DNA from: Hyposmocoma kahamanoa
Taxonomy: Eukaryota; Arthropoda; Insecta; Lepidoptera; Cosmopterigidae
Direction of reading: 5' to 3'
Length of the DNA stretch: 64,000 nucleotides
Assembly: GCF_003589595.1 (NCBI RefSeq)
Contig: NW_020653855.1
Location: 2,003,441-2,067,440, forward strand
The notes under the pieces were generated by a model. That model was not told the origin of the DNA. It searched no databases and worked only from the letters and a program-made list of their open reading frames with translations. Below are positions 53,450 through 64,000 of the stretch, one piece after another. A program made the position numbers and the translations under genes. Position 1 is the first letter of the stretch. Each line of letters begins with the position of its first letter.

Positions 53450-54118
53450 TATCTTATAATGTCCTACGGGATTCTCATGTGGGGTAAAGCGGCAGATATT
53501 CAAACCATATTTGTATTGCAAAAACGAGCGATTCGTTTTGTGTACCGTCTAGGCTCTCGGGTTTCTTCGAGAAAAGTTTAAGGAGACTGGTATCATGACT
53601 GTGGCATTACAGTACATTTACTCAAATATTTTATATGCTCGTAAAAATATACATAATTTCAATAAGAAAGAAGATATCCATAATATTAACCTTAGATCTA
53701 AGTCCAAACTCATGGTACCACGATTTCGTTTAACCAAGGTAAACAACTCTTTTATGGGGAACTGTATACGTTTTTACAATAAGATTCCGGAGCATATATT
53801 AAGTTTATCATTTTCTAAGTTTAAAAACTACGTTAAAAATATTTTGATCGAAAAATCATATTACAAAATTGAAGACTACGTGTTAGATAAAGACGTATGG
53901 AAAGACGACATGGCTCCAGAATCCACACAAATTTGATTCAAAGTGTATTCCATAGCGTTTAAGTTTATTTGAAAAGAGCAATCCCTAGAGTTTCTTGCTC
54001 GTTCTTCTCAGGGAGGTCAGCGTAGTGAACGAGCAGTAGCTTAAATGTGACGATTTCAAGTGTAAATTTATTTTACCTATGGAATAAATAATCTTTGACT
54101 TTGACTTTGACTTTGACA
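53450..54118 (+). pseudogene. CR1-like LINE reverse transcriptase C-terminal fragment and 3' tail
   Basis: SYGILMWGKAADIQTIFVLQ and KRAIRFVYRLGSR, then after a frameshift near 53575 LQYIYSNILYARKNIHNF, later NSFMGNCIRFYNKIPEHIL and VLDKDVWKDD. This is the end of the CR1/Jockey-type polymerase (FYNKIPE... is typical). The stop is near 53935. The 3' UTR ends in TTTGAC units at 54091-54117. The catalytic part is missing; not a host gene. Confidence 0.75.
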
Positions 54119-54125
54119 AAAATCC

Positions 54126-54345
54126 ATTTTAAATAGCACATAATAGAGCACAAAAAACAGTTAAAATTAGTTAACGTGTTCGACTTAACGGATCTTACCC
54201 TAACGATGCATAGATGTTTTGTCACTTACCCGCATTTTAGTTAGCGGAAGACAGTTATGTCTCAGGGTGACGGGCGTAACGGCAGTGCCCCTCAGGTCTT
54301 TGCAATTTAAATCTCTGACCGGTACTGCAACTGTTATGTACATTA
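54126..54345. repeat. Rep-D/Rep-C composite
   Basis: Rep-D (AAATAGCACATAATAGAGCA, AAATTAGTTAACGTGTTCGA) joins Rep-C at CAGTTATGTCTCAGGGTGAC, the same junction as at 41965, then Rep-C runs to ACTGTTATGTACATTA. Confidence 0.65.
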
Positions 54346-55016
54346 CAGGGGGTGGTCACCCCCTAAACGGGGCCCAGAATTAACCTATACAAGTTGTTAG
54401 TATATCGTCAGTTTAACTTAGTCACTCTGAAGGAAGGTATACCCGGGGAACAATGATGAATTTAAAAAAAACTTTTTGGGGTGGTCAACTTCACACTGCC
54501 ACCCCAAAACGGGTATAACGTAAGTATACTTAAGTACGCTCACACTCGTAGCAAGTACACCCCGATACATATTTTTTTAAAGCAAAATGGGGTGGCATTT
54601 TATTTTTTCAAACGGACCCGGAAACGGCTTGCGTAAGTCGATAGCAAATCGTTAGTATACGTCAGTATGCCTACATTCGACAATATTGTCCCAAGAGAAC
54701 AATGATGTTTCCACAATCCAATAAATAAAATCCCAAAAAAATCAAATGATAATACAAAAAAATACAATCGAATCCTGAACTTCCTTTTTTGAAATATTTA
54801 TACGCGCGCGATATTTCCTACTAACTACGATTTTCCAATGACTCTCGTACTATTGAAAGTAGAAAAATTCATTCTTTCATTCGGTACGACAAAGAATGAA
54901 TGAAGGTAAGGACAAAAGAAGAATGCAATTCAAATAATTATTTTGAATTTCAAGTTTCAAGTCATGTCAATTAAATAGAACACGATGTTACGTTACACAC
55001 TAGACGAAATATTATA
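54346..55016. other. Spacer, nothing recognised
   Basis: No gene. Motifs of the form GGGGTGG with CCACCCC (54351, 54479, 54498, 54589) suggest an unclassified repeat. Confidence 0.3.
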
Positions 55017-55019
55017 AGT

Positions 55020-55300
55020 CAAGTCAAAGTCAAAGTCAAAGATTATTTATTCCATAGGTAAAATAAATTTACACTTGAAAACGTCACATTTAAGCTACTG
55101 CTCGTTCACTACGCTGACCTCCCTGAGAAGAACGAGCAAGAAACTCTAGGGATTGCTCTTTTCAAATAAACTTAAATGCCATGGAATACACTTTGAATCA
55201 AATTTGTGTGGATTTTAGAGCCATGTCGTCTTTCCATACATCTTTATCTAACACGTAGTCTTCAATTTTGTAATATGATTTTTCGATCAAAATATTTAAT
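55020..55300 (-). mobile_element. CR1-like LINE 3' end, inverted copy of 53838-54115
   Basis: Begins with GTCAAAGTCAAAGTC units and continues as the inverse of the previous LINE's last 280 bases with only a handful of differences. Very short 5'-truncated copy of the same subfamily. Confidence 0.8.
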
Positions 55301-56142
55301 ATTTTTTGACCACTTGTCACTTTAGTTTGTCACATTAGTGGACGGCAGCACAGGAGTCTTGTGAAATTGTAATTCTACAGACTTTAGAGGTCGGCTTTTT
55401 TATATAAACAATTTGTAATTATATACTTTTATGAATTTAAAGTAAATAAATAATGAACCATAATATACATGAAAGAAATAAAATAATGCCCGGCAATAAA
55501 TAATAACTGGACGAAGTTAAACAAAAAGGATCTAATCCGCATCAAGTAACTTTCGAGATATGGCAATTTAAAGTTTAAGTGTTTTCAAAACTTATAATGT
55601 CATGTAACTCCAGAAATATTTATTTACGTTTGTTTGTTGAATTTTTTTCTGATCTAAGAGGTTAAACTTTAAGAACCGTTCCGGTACTTACATATAACTC
55701 ATTTTTTGATAATTTTGTGGATTGAATCCTTTTTGCTTAACTACGTCCAATTACAATTTTTAATAATGGAATAATAGAATGGTATGGTGCGACGGGCTAG
55801 TGGTGGTGTGGTACCTAATTAAAATTGAACATATTTTTTTCTCTTATTTTTTTAAGTTGTTTACGAGTAGGACTTACTTAAGACTTAAATCCAACTCTAT
55901 GCCGCTTATGATAAGAAAGGTTCAAAGTACAAAGTGTCAAGCTTGATGTGCTCTTGACTATACTTATTTGCAATTTATTTTGTTTCTAAAGCATTGTCAG
56001 GGATTTTTATTAATTATATATTTCCATAAGAATCGATTACAACCCACAGAGTATAATTAATTTATTAATTTATTAAAAGAAATATCAATTTTAAATAATA
56101 AAAAAGAAATGAAATAAAAAAGTGTTGCTGCGCTATTTTTTT
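55301..56142. other. Spacer, nothing recognised
   Basis: AT-rich. No feature that I can support. Confidence 0.35.
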
Positions 56143-56442
56143 TTTATAACATCAAGTGACAGGTCGAACAAGTCGTACGCCTGATGTTATGCTACACACC
56201 TGTCCATAACAGTTACAGTGCCACTCAAAACTTTAAATCACAAAGATCTGAGAGGCACTGTCACTGCGCCCAATACCCTGAGACATAATTTGACAAGTCC
56301 CATGTGCCTGTAATTTCACCAGCACCCTTACCCTTCGAGCCCGGAACGCAGCAATGCTCACATTACTGCGTGGCGGCAGAAATAGGTAAGGTGGCAGTAC
56401 TTCCTTGGACGAACTCTTTCACAAGGAGCTCTACTGCTACTA
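56143..56442 (+). repeat. Rep-C copy, full length
   Basis: ATAACATCAAGTGACAGGTC, CTACACACCTGTCCATAACA, CCCAATACCCTGAGACATAA, TAATTTCACCAGCACCCTTA, GGCGGCAGAAATAGGTAAGG, CAAGGAGCTCTACTGCTACT. Confidence 0.8.
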
Positions 56443-56502
56443 AATTTGTTTATTTATTTTCCGTATTTTCCGTATATTATGTCAAAAATGATTTTTTTTT
56501 AT

Positions 56503-56745
56503 AAAAGATTAAGTGTGCATTTGATTTCCACCTCATATGACGGAAAGTGACGATGAGATGGACGATGGAGCATACATATCTAAATAATGCCTAACTCTCG
56601 CTTTGAAAAGGTCCAAATTATACCGTTCAGGGAACAACTTCATAGCTGTTTCGCTATATAAATGTGGAAGCGTAACACTTCATATAATTTTTTGGAATTT
56701 CCCCTAACCCTAACCCTACACGTAGTTCCCTGATGATGTTAAGGG
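56503..56745 (+). repeat. Rep-I copy
   Basis: Matches 23275-23550: GACGGAAAGTGACGATGAGA, ACCGTTCAGGGAACA, ATAAATGTGGAAGCGTAACA. A CCCTAA run of three units is at 56703-56718. Confidence 0.55.
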
Positions 56746-57497
56746 GAATGCGGAATTAAATCGTGCAATTGCATACGAAAGTGATGTAAGTGGATGGTTT
56801 TACACGTAAATGTGAAGAAGTCGCTTACGCGCCGGCCAGTCGTATGGATTTTATAGAAAAAACATCTTACAACTGACCCAGTTTATGATCGACGGTGTGA
56901 CGTCACGGCAGGTGATTGCCCCCAGTTCGAAGAAAGTGAACCGGTTTCATAAAAAAACGTTTAAGTGCAACGCTGGGTCTCTATTAACCTATTATATATT
57001 CCGCAGCTGAGTATACATCTCTATATTTGTTTTTAAAATAACTAATAGTGAGATTCGTTCTAGGCCTTTTGGAGGGAAAAGTGTCGTTTTTATTTTGACT
57101 TTCAATTATTTTGTGAAATCTAGTTTAAAGTGGAATAGGATAGTGTTATTGTGCCTTAATCGAAGATTAAAACGCGAAATTATACGAATCTCGAACTAAA
57201 ATACCCGTATCGGCCCGTCTTAAGGAATTTCGAGTCAATCCAAACACGCCGCTTCAAATTGCCTATCCTCTTTGTGGCGGCCATATTTACAGAAACATAA
57301 TTAAACGAAGATATGGCTCAAAGGACGTGTATCCAAGCCAAAATTATTAATTAAAAAAAACTAACAGTGACGGGACAACGGAACGGAACATAAAAATAGG
57401 CTTTATCAAACAAAATAAAAAAACAGTAATAATAAAAATAAATTCAATTAAAATTAAAAATTAATGCGTTACTTTGCGGAAGTCCGTGCGGAATGGA
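56746..57497. other. Spacer, nothing recognised
   Basis: No coding or repeat feature that I can support. Confidence 0.35.
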
Positions 57498-57657
57498 AGT
57501 AAATTTATTTGCTATTCCGCGAACCAGTGAAGTTTAAATTGTGCAAAATAGCTGCGCTTGTGTTGAAAATTAACTGCATGAAAAATATTCAACACAAGCG
57601 CAGCTGATTTGCACGATTAAACCTTCACTGGTTCGCGGAGTAGCAAATTAATTTACT
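57498..57657. repeat. 160-bp near-perfect hairpin, 70-bp arms, 20-base loop
   Basis: Arms 57498-57567 and 57588-57657 are inverted copies with 7 mismatches in 70 and no gaps. Perfect blocks include CGCGAACCAGTGAAG and AGCTGCGCTTGTGTTGAA. No other copy in this window. It could be a small foldback element or a hairpin RNA source. Confidence 0.8.
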
Positions 57658-58464
57658 AGCATTTGTAATAAAAGGGAAGCAGAAAAAATAAAAAAGGAGC
57701 ATGTCAAAAGAGCCCATGACTTAGCCTTCTGGCCTCTGAGGACTATGCTAATTACATAGCCTCGCTGTTATTCTTCCATGGCCCGTCATAATGAACACCA
57801 CAATGCAAATAATATAATGTACCTTTATGTTACATATTATGCACACAAAAAAAAAAATCCAAATTAAAATAACTGTAGACATTTAGGCACTAAGTTGAAA
57901 GGGTTGTAACCCTAAAAACCGTGATCAGGATTACGGCAGTAATAGGAAACTTCCGGTTCACAAATTTATTTAACGTGAAGTAAATGGTAAAATAAAAAAA
58001 AACTGTAACAAATAAAAGGTAGATGTAGAAAACAGTACATTAATAAAAAAAACACTTAACTTAACCCAAATAATGTTAGATGTTAGATTTAGGCACTTAT
58101 CCCTTATCGGGTTTTATTATGTTGAATTACAGATATTGTATAGACCGTTATTCGCTCATAATGGTCGATGCATGATTTAAATTGATTGTATTATGATTAA
58201 ACTTGAATAGAATAAAAAATTTGATAATTTGATTTAGTACTTCTGTCCGCTATCGCGGTCAAGCAGAGAGTGACTGTGGTACGAAGCAAAAATGAGAAAG
58301 CGAAGGAAGATGGAACAATTCAAATTTAAACGAAGACTACAGAAAGAATTTAAAAAAGACGGTGTAAGGAGGTCACACCGTCACAAAGTGAATAAATTTT
58401 GACGTAAGTGACAATTAGACAAAGTAAGTATTGAATTTCAGTAATAAATAAGTAATTTAAAAAC
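57658..58464. other. Spacer, nothing recognised
   Basis: AT-rich, with several A-runs. No feature that I can support. Confidence 0.35.
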
Positions 58465-58743
58465 ATTGACTTACAATTATATTGACTACGCGCTAAAAAG
58501 TGTCCGAACTTATAGGGCGTTAAAATCGTATACAGAGCGTCATTCACGCTTTAGTCTTCGTTTGTTCGACTGACGGCGAAGCAAGCAAAATTAGACAGTA
58601 CTGCGATGACATTATAATTTAAATTCAACGTTTTAGCTTTTTCAAATTCCTTTACATGTCACTACGTTTAAATAGGTTGACTTGGGACATTTTTTTCGTG
58701 GTTTTTTGTATTAGACCCGTCGTCCATTTATTTGTAAGTCAAT
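58465..58743 (-). mobile_element. Rep-G MITE copy
   Basis: Inverted copy of 36672-36955 with both terminal repeats ATTGACTTACAA and TTGTAAGTCAAT; a small deletion near one end makes it 279 bases. Confidence 0.85.
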
Positions 58744-58871
58744 GTTTAAAAAGCGTAATACCAAACTTACACGTCAAATAATTGTAGACTATTAGGCATT
58801 AAGTAAATCAAATTGGACACAAACAACAATTAAACAAAAAAAATCTATTTGAGTAATAAATAAGTAAATAA

Positions 58872-59072
58872 ACAAGTCGTGCGCCTGATGGTAAGCCAGC
58901 AGAGCTATAAAATCACAAAGATCTGAGCGGGATTGCCACTGCGCCCGACATCTAAGACATAACTTGACAAGTCCCACGTGCGTGCCTGTAATTTCACCAG
59001 CACCCGTACCCTTCAAAACCGGAACGCAGTAATGCTCACACTACTTCTTGGCGGCAGAAATCATTACCTATG
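58872..59072 (+). repeat. Rep-C copy, internally deleted
   Basis: ACAAGTCGTGCGCCTGATGG, TCACAAAGATCTGAGCGGGA, GCCTGTAATTTCACCAGCAC, AACCGGAACGCAGTAATGCT. Confidence 0.75.
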
Positions 59073-59743
59073 CTGTAGTACAATTTTCGTCGCTACCCGC
59101 GACTGTTATTAATTTATTTTAAAAATAGTTACAAATTATATTCATATGATTCTAGTGTTAATCGACAGGTATTGAAATGCTTGTCATCTTTATGTATGTT
59201 TTGTTTCTTAATACAGTGAATATACAAAGTGATTAGAAGTTAAAGCGTAAAATACTATGAAAATTTGTCGGAAGTGTTCAGTGTACTCCGAAATTAACAC
59301 ATAACTGTAGTCTAAACAAAAGCTAATTAAGTGCTCTTATCGCCCATGTTATTCGTTTTACGGTAACTTAATAGGTTCTTGAGTTTCAAGTGTTTATATT
59401 ATACGTGTCTTATCGCCGCCCGTAATGTAAACAATAAAAAAAGGTACCATCTGATTAAAAAAAGTGACAGGTATCAAATGTCATGCGCGCTGATGATCAA
59501 GTGTTTTCAGCGCTTGTTAGTTACAAAATATACGTACGTAAAGTGTCGTAAAGAAAGAATTTAGAAAATGCCTAAAAAATAATGCAACATACACTTTTGT
59601 TTTGTACGTATTAGGAACATTGCTCTAAAATTTACAATAGGCGTTTTATACGTCAATTTGACATTTCTATAGACATAATATCAAATTCGATCTCGTTGCG
59701 TACGCAATTTGGTTTTATGTTTTTGCTCAAATACTCGTTTGTT

Positions 59744-60123
59744 ATTGGTTGAACAGACAAACCTGAACAAAACCATCCAATAAGAGGCTACACATTTTCG
59801 CGACCACGAAAATCAATATGATAGAAGTAAACGAAAACGAACGAAACTTTATTATTGTTTGTATTGATTGCAAATTATTTGCAATAACTGAAGAATTTTT
59901 GTGAAGCACTTTCAAAGGAAATAAATAGATTTTTACTAAAAATTACTATTTCAAAGTAAAGGTATGTTAATTTTCTACATTATTTCTAATTGGTGTTAGT
60001 GAATAACTATAAAACATGTCCAAGAATACGTGTCGAAATTGAAAGTGTTTTTTGAGGTTTTTATCTTTCAAATCAGTTGTAATAGAGCAAAATTGTTTTC
60101 AACAGAAAAAAGGAACAGCAAAA
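59744..60123 (+). promoter_or_regulatory. Putative promoter and 5' UTR of the VPS37A-like gene
   Basis: Inverted CCAAT boxes stand at 59744-59748 (as ATTGG) and 59777-59781. A possible donor AAAG|GTATGT at 59962 and a pyrimidine-rich acceptor ending at 60076 suggest a spliced leader, with 47 untranslated bases (60077-60123) before the start codon. A short upstream ORF begins at 60016 and would lie in that intron. The transcription start cannot be fixed from sequence. Confidence 0.3.
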
Positions 60124-60366
60124 ATGCTGTCCCGAGGCTATTACACAGACGAGGACGCGAGAAAACGCCAAATTGATACGTTAAAAATCTTCAACGACAA
60201 TGTAACTGAAATCACAGAAAACTCCGAGTACAGACTCGATTTTGCAGCAAACGGCAAAAATATGAGCCTAAACGTGATATTGAGCCCTGAGTTTCCAAAT
60301 GAAAAGCCTTGTATATTCGTCAATCCCGCAATTCCGCACCCATGGTTGGGTGAAAATTCTAATCAG
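60124..60366 (+). CDS. VPS37A-like coding exon 1 (UEV-like domain)
   Basis: Encodes residues 1-81, from MLSRGYYTDED to WLGENSNQ. ARKRQIDTLKIFNDNVTEI at the start and PCIFVNPAIPHPWL near the end match the ubiquitin E2 variant fold of VPS37A. It ends at CAG|GTATTG in phase 0. Confidence 0.9.
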
Positions 60367-62970
60367 GTATTGAGGATGTGTTTTCTTTGTAAATACTTAT
60401 TCGTAGTATTCTTTCATTTCAAAGCTGTGGTAGTCTAATGGGTTGACCAACCGTCTCAATCAGTGGTTGTGGTTTCGAATGTGGGCTTGTGCCTGTGTGA
60501 TTTTCAGAATATATATGCAAAATTTAATTTTAAATTTACTATGAGCTTTTCAATGTACGAAAACAATGTGATAACATCAGCACGTTGAAGAAGTGTACTG
60601 AGTTGCCATTGCGAACATCACTCTCAGATAACAAGTCCTTCACCAGCACCCTTCTTACCCTTTGAAAATGGAAGCATTTCCATTGCTAACCTTTTAAGAA
60701 AACGGAGGACTACGTTCACTTTCGGTGGTAAATATTTTACAATTAAACTTTTAGAACTTAAAATGAAATAACTTAGTTAACCAACCATTTAAAAATACTA
60801 AGGTGGTGAACAATTTATGTTTACTTCATTTTTAATTTTTATAAAGTATCAGAAAGAATCAACCTTTACTTTTGGGACACCCGCTACTCAGTGGGGAATT
60901 GGTCGGGATAGAAGAGTCTACTGACATAATTTAATTATTGAAATCATATCAGAGTCCGCACTGCAAATATTAGTGGATCCTTGAACTTAAATGGGTAATT
61001 TTAAAATTTTAAAGCCAGTCTAAGTTCTGTGTGAAACCTTAGCATGGATTTCAAGTTCTAAAATGTAGAATGGGCTTCTTAATATCATTTATAGGATTTC
61101 ACATTAATCCACTCATGGATAGTAACCGCGTTTAGTTTAAAATTAAACATTCGCAATATGGACCTTAAAAACCAGCTACAAACTTTACAATTTTGCTATT
61201 TTTTCTTCCCTATTTTGCTTTTTTATTTCGCGATGTCCAAGTGCTTTTATATAGAGAAGTATCAACAACCTGTTGCCAAAATTGAATGATTTACACACAC
61301 ACATTTATGGAGATTATATTAAGACTGGACAGTAACTTTTTGTATGAGGAGATAACAAGTATTTGTCAGGACAAGTTTTAACCAAGTACTAATTCAATAT
61401 GATATTACAGCAACCATCCTACTACTGTCATAGCCGTACTTTCTTTTATACAAGAATGTTGACAGGATCATTTGCCAGCGCAATTATTATATTCAATCAA
61501 TATGAGCAATATGCCACAAAGAAAAATAGTGGCACTATTTAACAACTGTCCATGTTACCATCAGGCGCACAACTTGTTCAGGTTAAATCTAGGCTGCAGT
61601 GAATTTTACTCTCTCTCTCTAACTCACCTTCATATCCTTTGCACTTCCTAGCCCCTCCTTCTGTCACTAGATTTAACTGGATCTTGTCACGGCTCATTGT
61701 TACCGATTAAACAATTACTTTCTTAGTAAATTATTGATTATAGGTCATGGGAGCACCAGGTTTATTGAACTACACACAACATTCTGACTTAGGAAGAGTA
61801 GTACAGGCAATTATAAGGGAGTTCCAGAAGTCATTACCAAATCTAAGTGATGAGAAGTGCATTGAGAGTCCACAATCTCATATTAGTGCGCACTCACTAT
61901 TAATTCCGGATCTGGCTGAGTTGAGCATTGATGAACTACAGGAGATTTTGCAGAATTGTGATTTACAGGTATTATTATTATGTTTTTATTTTCTCAGTCT
62001 GTTGACCGTTTTAACTATGTTTATATATTGAAATCATACAAATAGGGCATGGTGTGTATGTATCTGTGTTGAGTGTGTGTTGTGACTTATCACTCAGCTT
62101 TTAAGCCTATTTTGCCTTTTTTTTTTATTTTGATTTCGTCCAGGGAAGTACTTGTGTACTGTATTTAGTGTGTGTGTTCAATGTGTGGACGAGTGTTGCA
62201 ATTAAACCGCTTATTGTCAGGCAGTCATAGCATAGTATGCACAGCCAATTTGTAGTAAAAGTTAGACATCCTCTTGACGGCTTTGTTATGAATAATCAAC
62301 AAAATAGCGCCATCTAACGTATGTGGCGTGGACCACGACAGTAAAATCTAATAATGTTAATACGATATGGTACGCCGCACATTAGTAGTACAGACATAAT
62401 CCGCCAGTAGTCGCGGTAAAAACAAGTATATTTCAATTTAGAATTTGAAGATCAATATCAAAAGATTTGTAACTACTGCATAAGTTTTCCTTCTCAAGGC
62501 ATCACATTTTCTTAGGTTCAAGTTATTGTATTATTTTGGTTAGGGCTATGTATATATTCCTTTGGTGAATGCATAGGACCTACTGCTCTGAGGTTTACTG
62601 ACGGAGTTTCTATTGAATCAAGGTAGGAAACTATAAGGGTGTTCCGCAATCCTGAACCCTTCTGGTATGCATAGTATAGGGAATTCCCTTGTTTGAGATT
62701 AAAATTAGTGTGTTATAAGATATATTTTATTTATTTTCCACATTGTCAGTTTTTTATTTATTGTCTTACCATTTTCTAGGACAAACTCCTAGAAAACTGT
62801 CCACAACTAATGGAAGTAGACATGGAGACAGAAGAACTTATGTCCAGCATCGAAGACATAGCTCAAGATAATCTCTCTAAGCAACAAATGCTCGACGATC
62901 TGAAGACTCAAGTCCTTGATCGGATTTCAAGAATTGTCCAACTTAAAATGAACTATGAGGAGTTGAATAA
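60124..62970 (+). CDS. VPS37A-like ESCRT-I subunit, N-terminal 219 residues (3 exons, 3' end outside window)
   Basis: VPS37A is the VPS37 subunit of ESCRT-I, which binds TSG101 and VPS28 on endosomes and sorts ubiquitinated cargo into multivesicular bodies. Exons are 60124-60366, 61744-61968 and 62780-62970, with phases 0, 0 and then 2. Residues 1-81 form a UEV-like domain (KRQIDTLKIFNDNVTEI, later NPAIPHPWL). Residues 82 onward hold QHSDLGRVVQAIIREF, the helix region after the UEV in VPS37A proteins. From about residue 135 (LAELSIDELQEILQN, then SSIEDIAQDNLSKQQ) comes the coiled mod(r) domain that assembles with ESCRT-I. The linker between UEV and mod(r) is short; human VPS37A has a long proline-rich linker there. 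Most of mod(r) lies beyond the window. The start is the first in-frame ATG (MLSRGYYTDEDARKRQ), with AAA before it. Confidence 0.9.
60425..60600 (+). repeat. Degenerate lepidopteran tRNA-SINE in VPS37A intron 1
   Basis: GTGGTAGTCTAATGGGTTGA (head), GTGGTTTCGAATGTGGGCTT, AATTTACTATGAGCTTTTCA, GAAAACAATGTGATAACATC, AGCACGTTGAAGAAG. Same order as 13739-13972. Confidence 0.55.
61744..61968 (+). CDS. VPS37A-like coding exon 2
   Basis: Encodes residues 82-156. TQHSDLGRVVQAIIREFQKS aligns with the HSDLG region of VPS37A. LAELSIDELQEILQNCDLQ opens the mod(r) domain. Acceptor GATTATAG|GT, donor CAG|GTATTA, phase 0 on both sides. Confidence 0.9.
62780..62970 (+). CDS. VPS37A-like coding exon 3 (mod(r) domain, partial)
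   Basis: Encodes residues 157-219, DKLLENCPQLMEVDMETEE then SSIEDIAQDNLSKQQMLDDL and ISRIVQLKMNYEELN, an amphipathic coiled region of mod(r). Acceptor TTTTCTAG|GA. I place the donor at AATAA|GTTAGT (62971, phase 2). Read-through would add 12 unrelated residues and a stop at 63005-63007, which is less likely. No continuing exon is visible to 64000. Confidence 0.82.
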
Positions 62971-63060
62971 GTTAGTACTTTCCCCAGTTAGATTAACCCA
63001 CCAGTAGAAATTGAAAATGTGACGAATAATGTGTATAACTTTATTAATATTAATTTAAGT

Positions 63061-63250
63061 GCCTCCATGGCTGAACGGTTACAAGTTCCAGGTTCGATTC
63101 CCGGACCGGGAAAAATATTTGTATGGCTTACATTTACTTATCTCCCGAGTTTGAGTGTAATTTGTGGTTGTCTATTTGTGTGTCCATGGCTTTCGCGACG
63201 CATGGTTTCCCTCGTGCCTATGTTGAATGAGTGCGTTAAAAAAAAATTGA
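63061..63250 (+). repeat. SINE-B copy in VPS37A intron 3
   Basis: GCCTCCATGGCTGAACGGTT, AGGTTCGATTCCCGGACCGG, GAGTTTGAGTGTAATTTGTG, GTGTCCATGGCTTTCGCGAC, and an A-rich tail. About 20 bases between A- and B-box are deleted. Confidence 0.8.
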
Positions 63251-63317
63251 AGAAATACAATTTTATTAAAAAATAAAGTAAATTTTTAAGTTTTAAAGAG
63301 TGTCACGATGTTTTACT

Positions 63318-63656
63318 ATCATGATATTAAAGTGTTCGATCTTTGCTATTTTTAATTATAACAAACTGCTGGAGTAATTTCACAGAAAAAATAATTGAAT
63401 TATCTTAATAATTAAAGCGACATCTCTAGTCAGCGATGGTAGCTGTAAAGGTACATCTCTGAGTGAAGAAAAAAATTTCTCACTGATGGCGTTACGGCAA
63501 AAAAGCCGTTAAAAACCAAAAACAAATATCTGCAAGAAGCACATAGAAAAAATTCGTTAGGTCTTCTGGTTCGTTCGGTGGGTTAATTGGCAGAGCATCT
63601 GGCACAGATTGCCCGAGGGTGCTGGTTCAAATCCAACCGGATCGAATGAGTTTTTG
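63318..63656 (+). repeat. Rep-A copy
   Basis: Tail GTGTTCGATCTTTGCTATTT, head GCGACATCTCTAGTCAGCGA, tRNA-like block at about 63577-63645 (GGGTTAATTGGCAGAGCATC, GGTGCTGGTTCAAATCCAAC). This block looks most like a real tRNA, but its ends do not pair well. Confidence 0.75.
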
Positions 63657-63658
63657 TA

Positions 63659-64000
63659 AGGGCGCGTGTCCACGCTAAGAAAAGTCGCCGGGTTTATGCA
63701 AAAATTCGTGTCGTTTCTACACACGAACTGCGTACACTGCCTCGGCGCCGGACAAGAAAAAAATCTTGTCTACCCCCGATTTTATGCGCGTGGACGGGTG
63801 TTGCTTAGTAATCAACATAATACAACAACATATTGTTATTTCTCCCCACAGTCGATATTAAAACGACAGTTCTCTGGGAGACTAGTGAGATGGTATACAA
63901 TACTCATCATTTTCTCGTCTGCAACAGACACGACATGTTTTCGTGGCTAGATCCGACAAAGTTCTTGTCGTGTACAAGATTATTCTTATCTTTTCTGTAG
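63659..64000. mobile_element. Possible MITE cut by the window edge
   Basis: GGGCGCGTGTCCACGCTAAG begins directly after the Rep-A copy, and GCGCGTGGACGGG occurs inverted inside at 63787-63799. Such ends are common in insect hAT MITEs. The right end is not visible. Confidence 0.4.

Noticed and set aside
56703..56718. CCCTAA-type run as a telomere-like repeat
   Set aside because: Fewer than three units, and insect telomeres use TTAGG. It lies inside Rep-I.
62971..63007. Read-through end of the VPS37A-like protein (LVLSPVRLTHQ, stop)
   Set aside because: mod(r) domains are much longer, and a GTTAGT donor is available at 62971, so the true end is probably in later exons outside the window.

Overview
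This window looks like nuclear DNA of a lepidopteran insect (moth or butterfly). It is AT-rich, its genes are split by GT-AG introns, and it carries dispersed repeats with the layout typical of Lepidoptera: several tRNA-derived SINEs, CR1/Jockey-like and RTE-like LINE tails, a Harbinger remnant and many MITEs. There is no bacterial-style operon, CRISPR array or rRNA. Only two protein-coding host genes can be supported, and both run off the window.

Left part (89-13694, minus strand): a fatty acyl-CoA reductase (FAR) gene. Seven coding exons were joined by consistent splice phases into 314 N-terminal residues carrying the Rossmann motif TGATGFLG and the catalytic YxxxK (Y261, K265). The last exons, including the C-terminal FAR domain, lie left of position 1. 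The introns are packed with repeats, among them two large inverted repeats that would fold in the pre-mRNA.

Middle (about 13.7-59.6 kb): no host coding exon was recognised. The space holds SINEs, 5'-truncated LINEs, foldback elements and MITEs, often nested. Several insertions can be dated relative to each other from target-site duplications (a Harbinger element and an 8-bp-TSD element inside Rep-C copies, an RTE fragment with a perfect 14-bp TSD, a LINE inside a LINE with a SINE on top). A sequence at 50853-51000 looks like a possible remote non-coding first exon on the minus strand and could belong to FAR.

Right part (60077-62970, plus strand): the first three coding exons of a VPS37A-like ESCRT-I subunit (UEV-like N-terminus, HSDLG helix region, start of the mod(r) domain). 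Its 3' end lies beyond the window. The two genes point away from each other. FAR acts in lipid reduction and VPS37A in endosomal sorting, and nothing in the sequence suggests they work together.

I did not find a convincing new multi-gene system. The most unusual structures are the roughly 350-bp repeat with an embedded tRNA-like block (Rep-A), the long inverted repeats in FAR introns, and a 160-bp near-perfect hairpin at 57498-57657. Repeat families are named Rep-A, Rep-C and so on for this report only.
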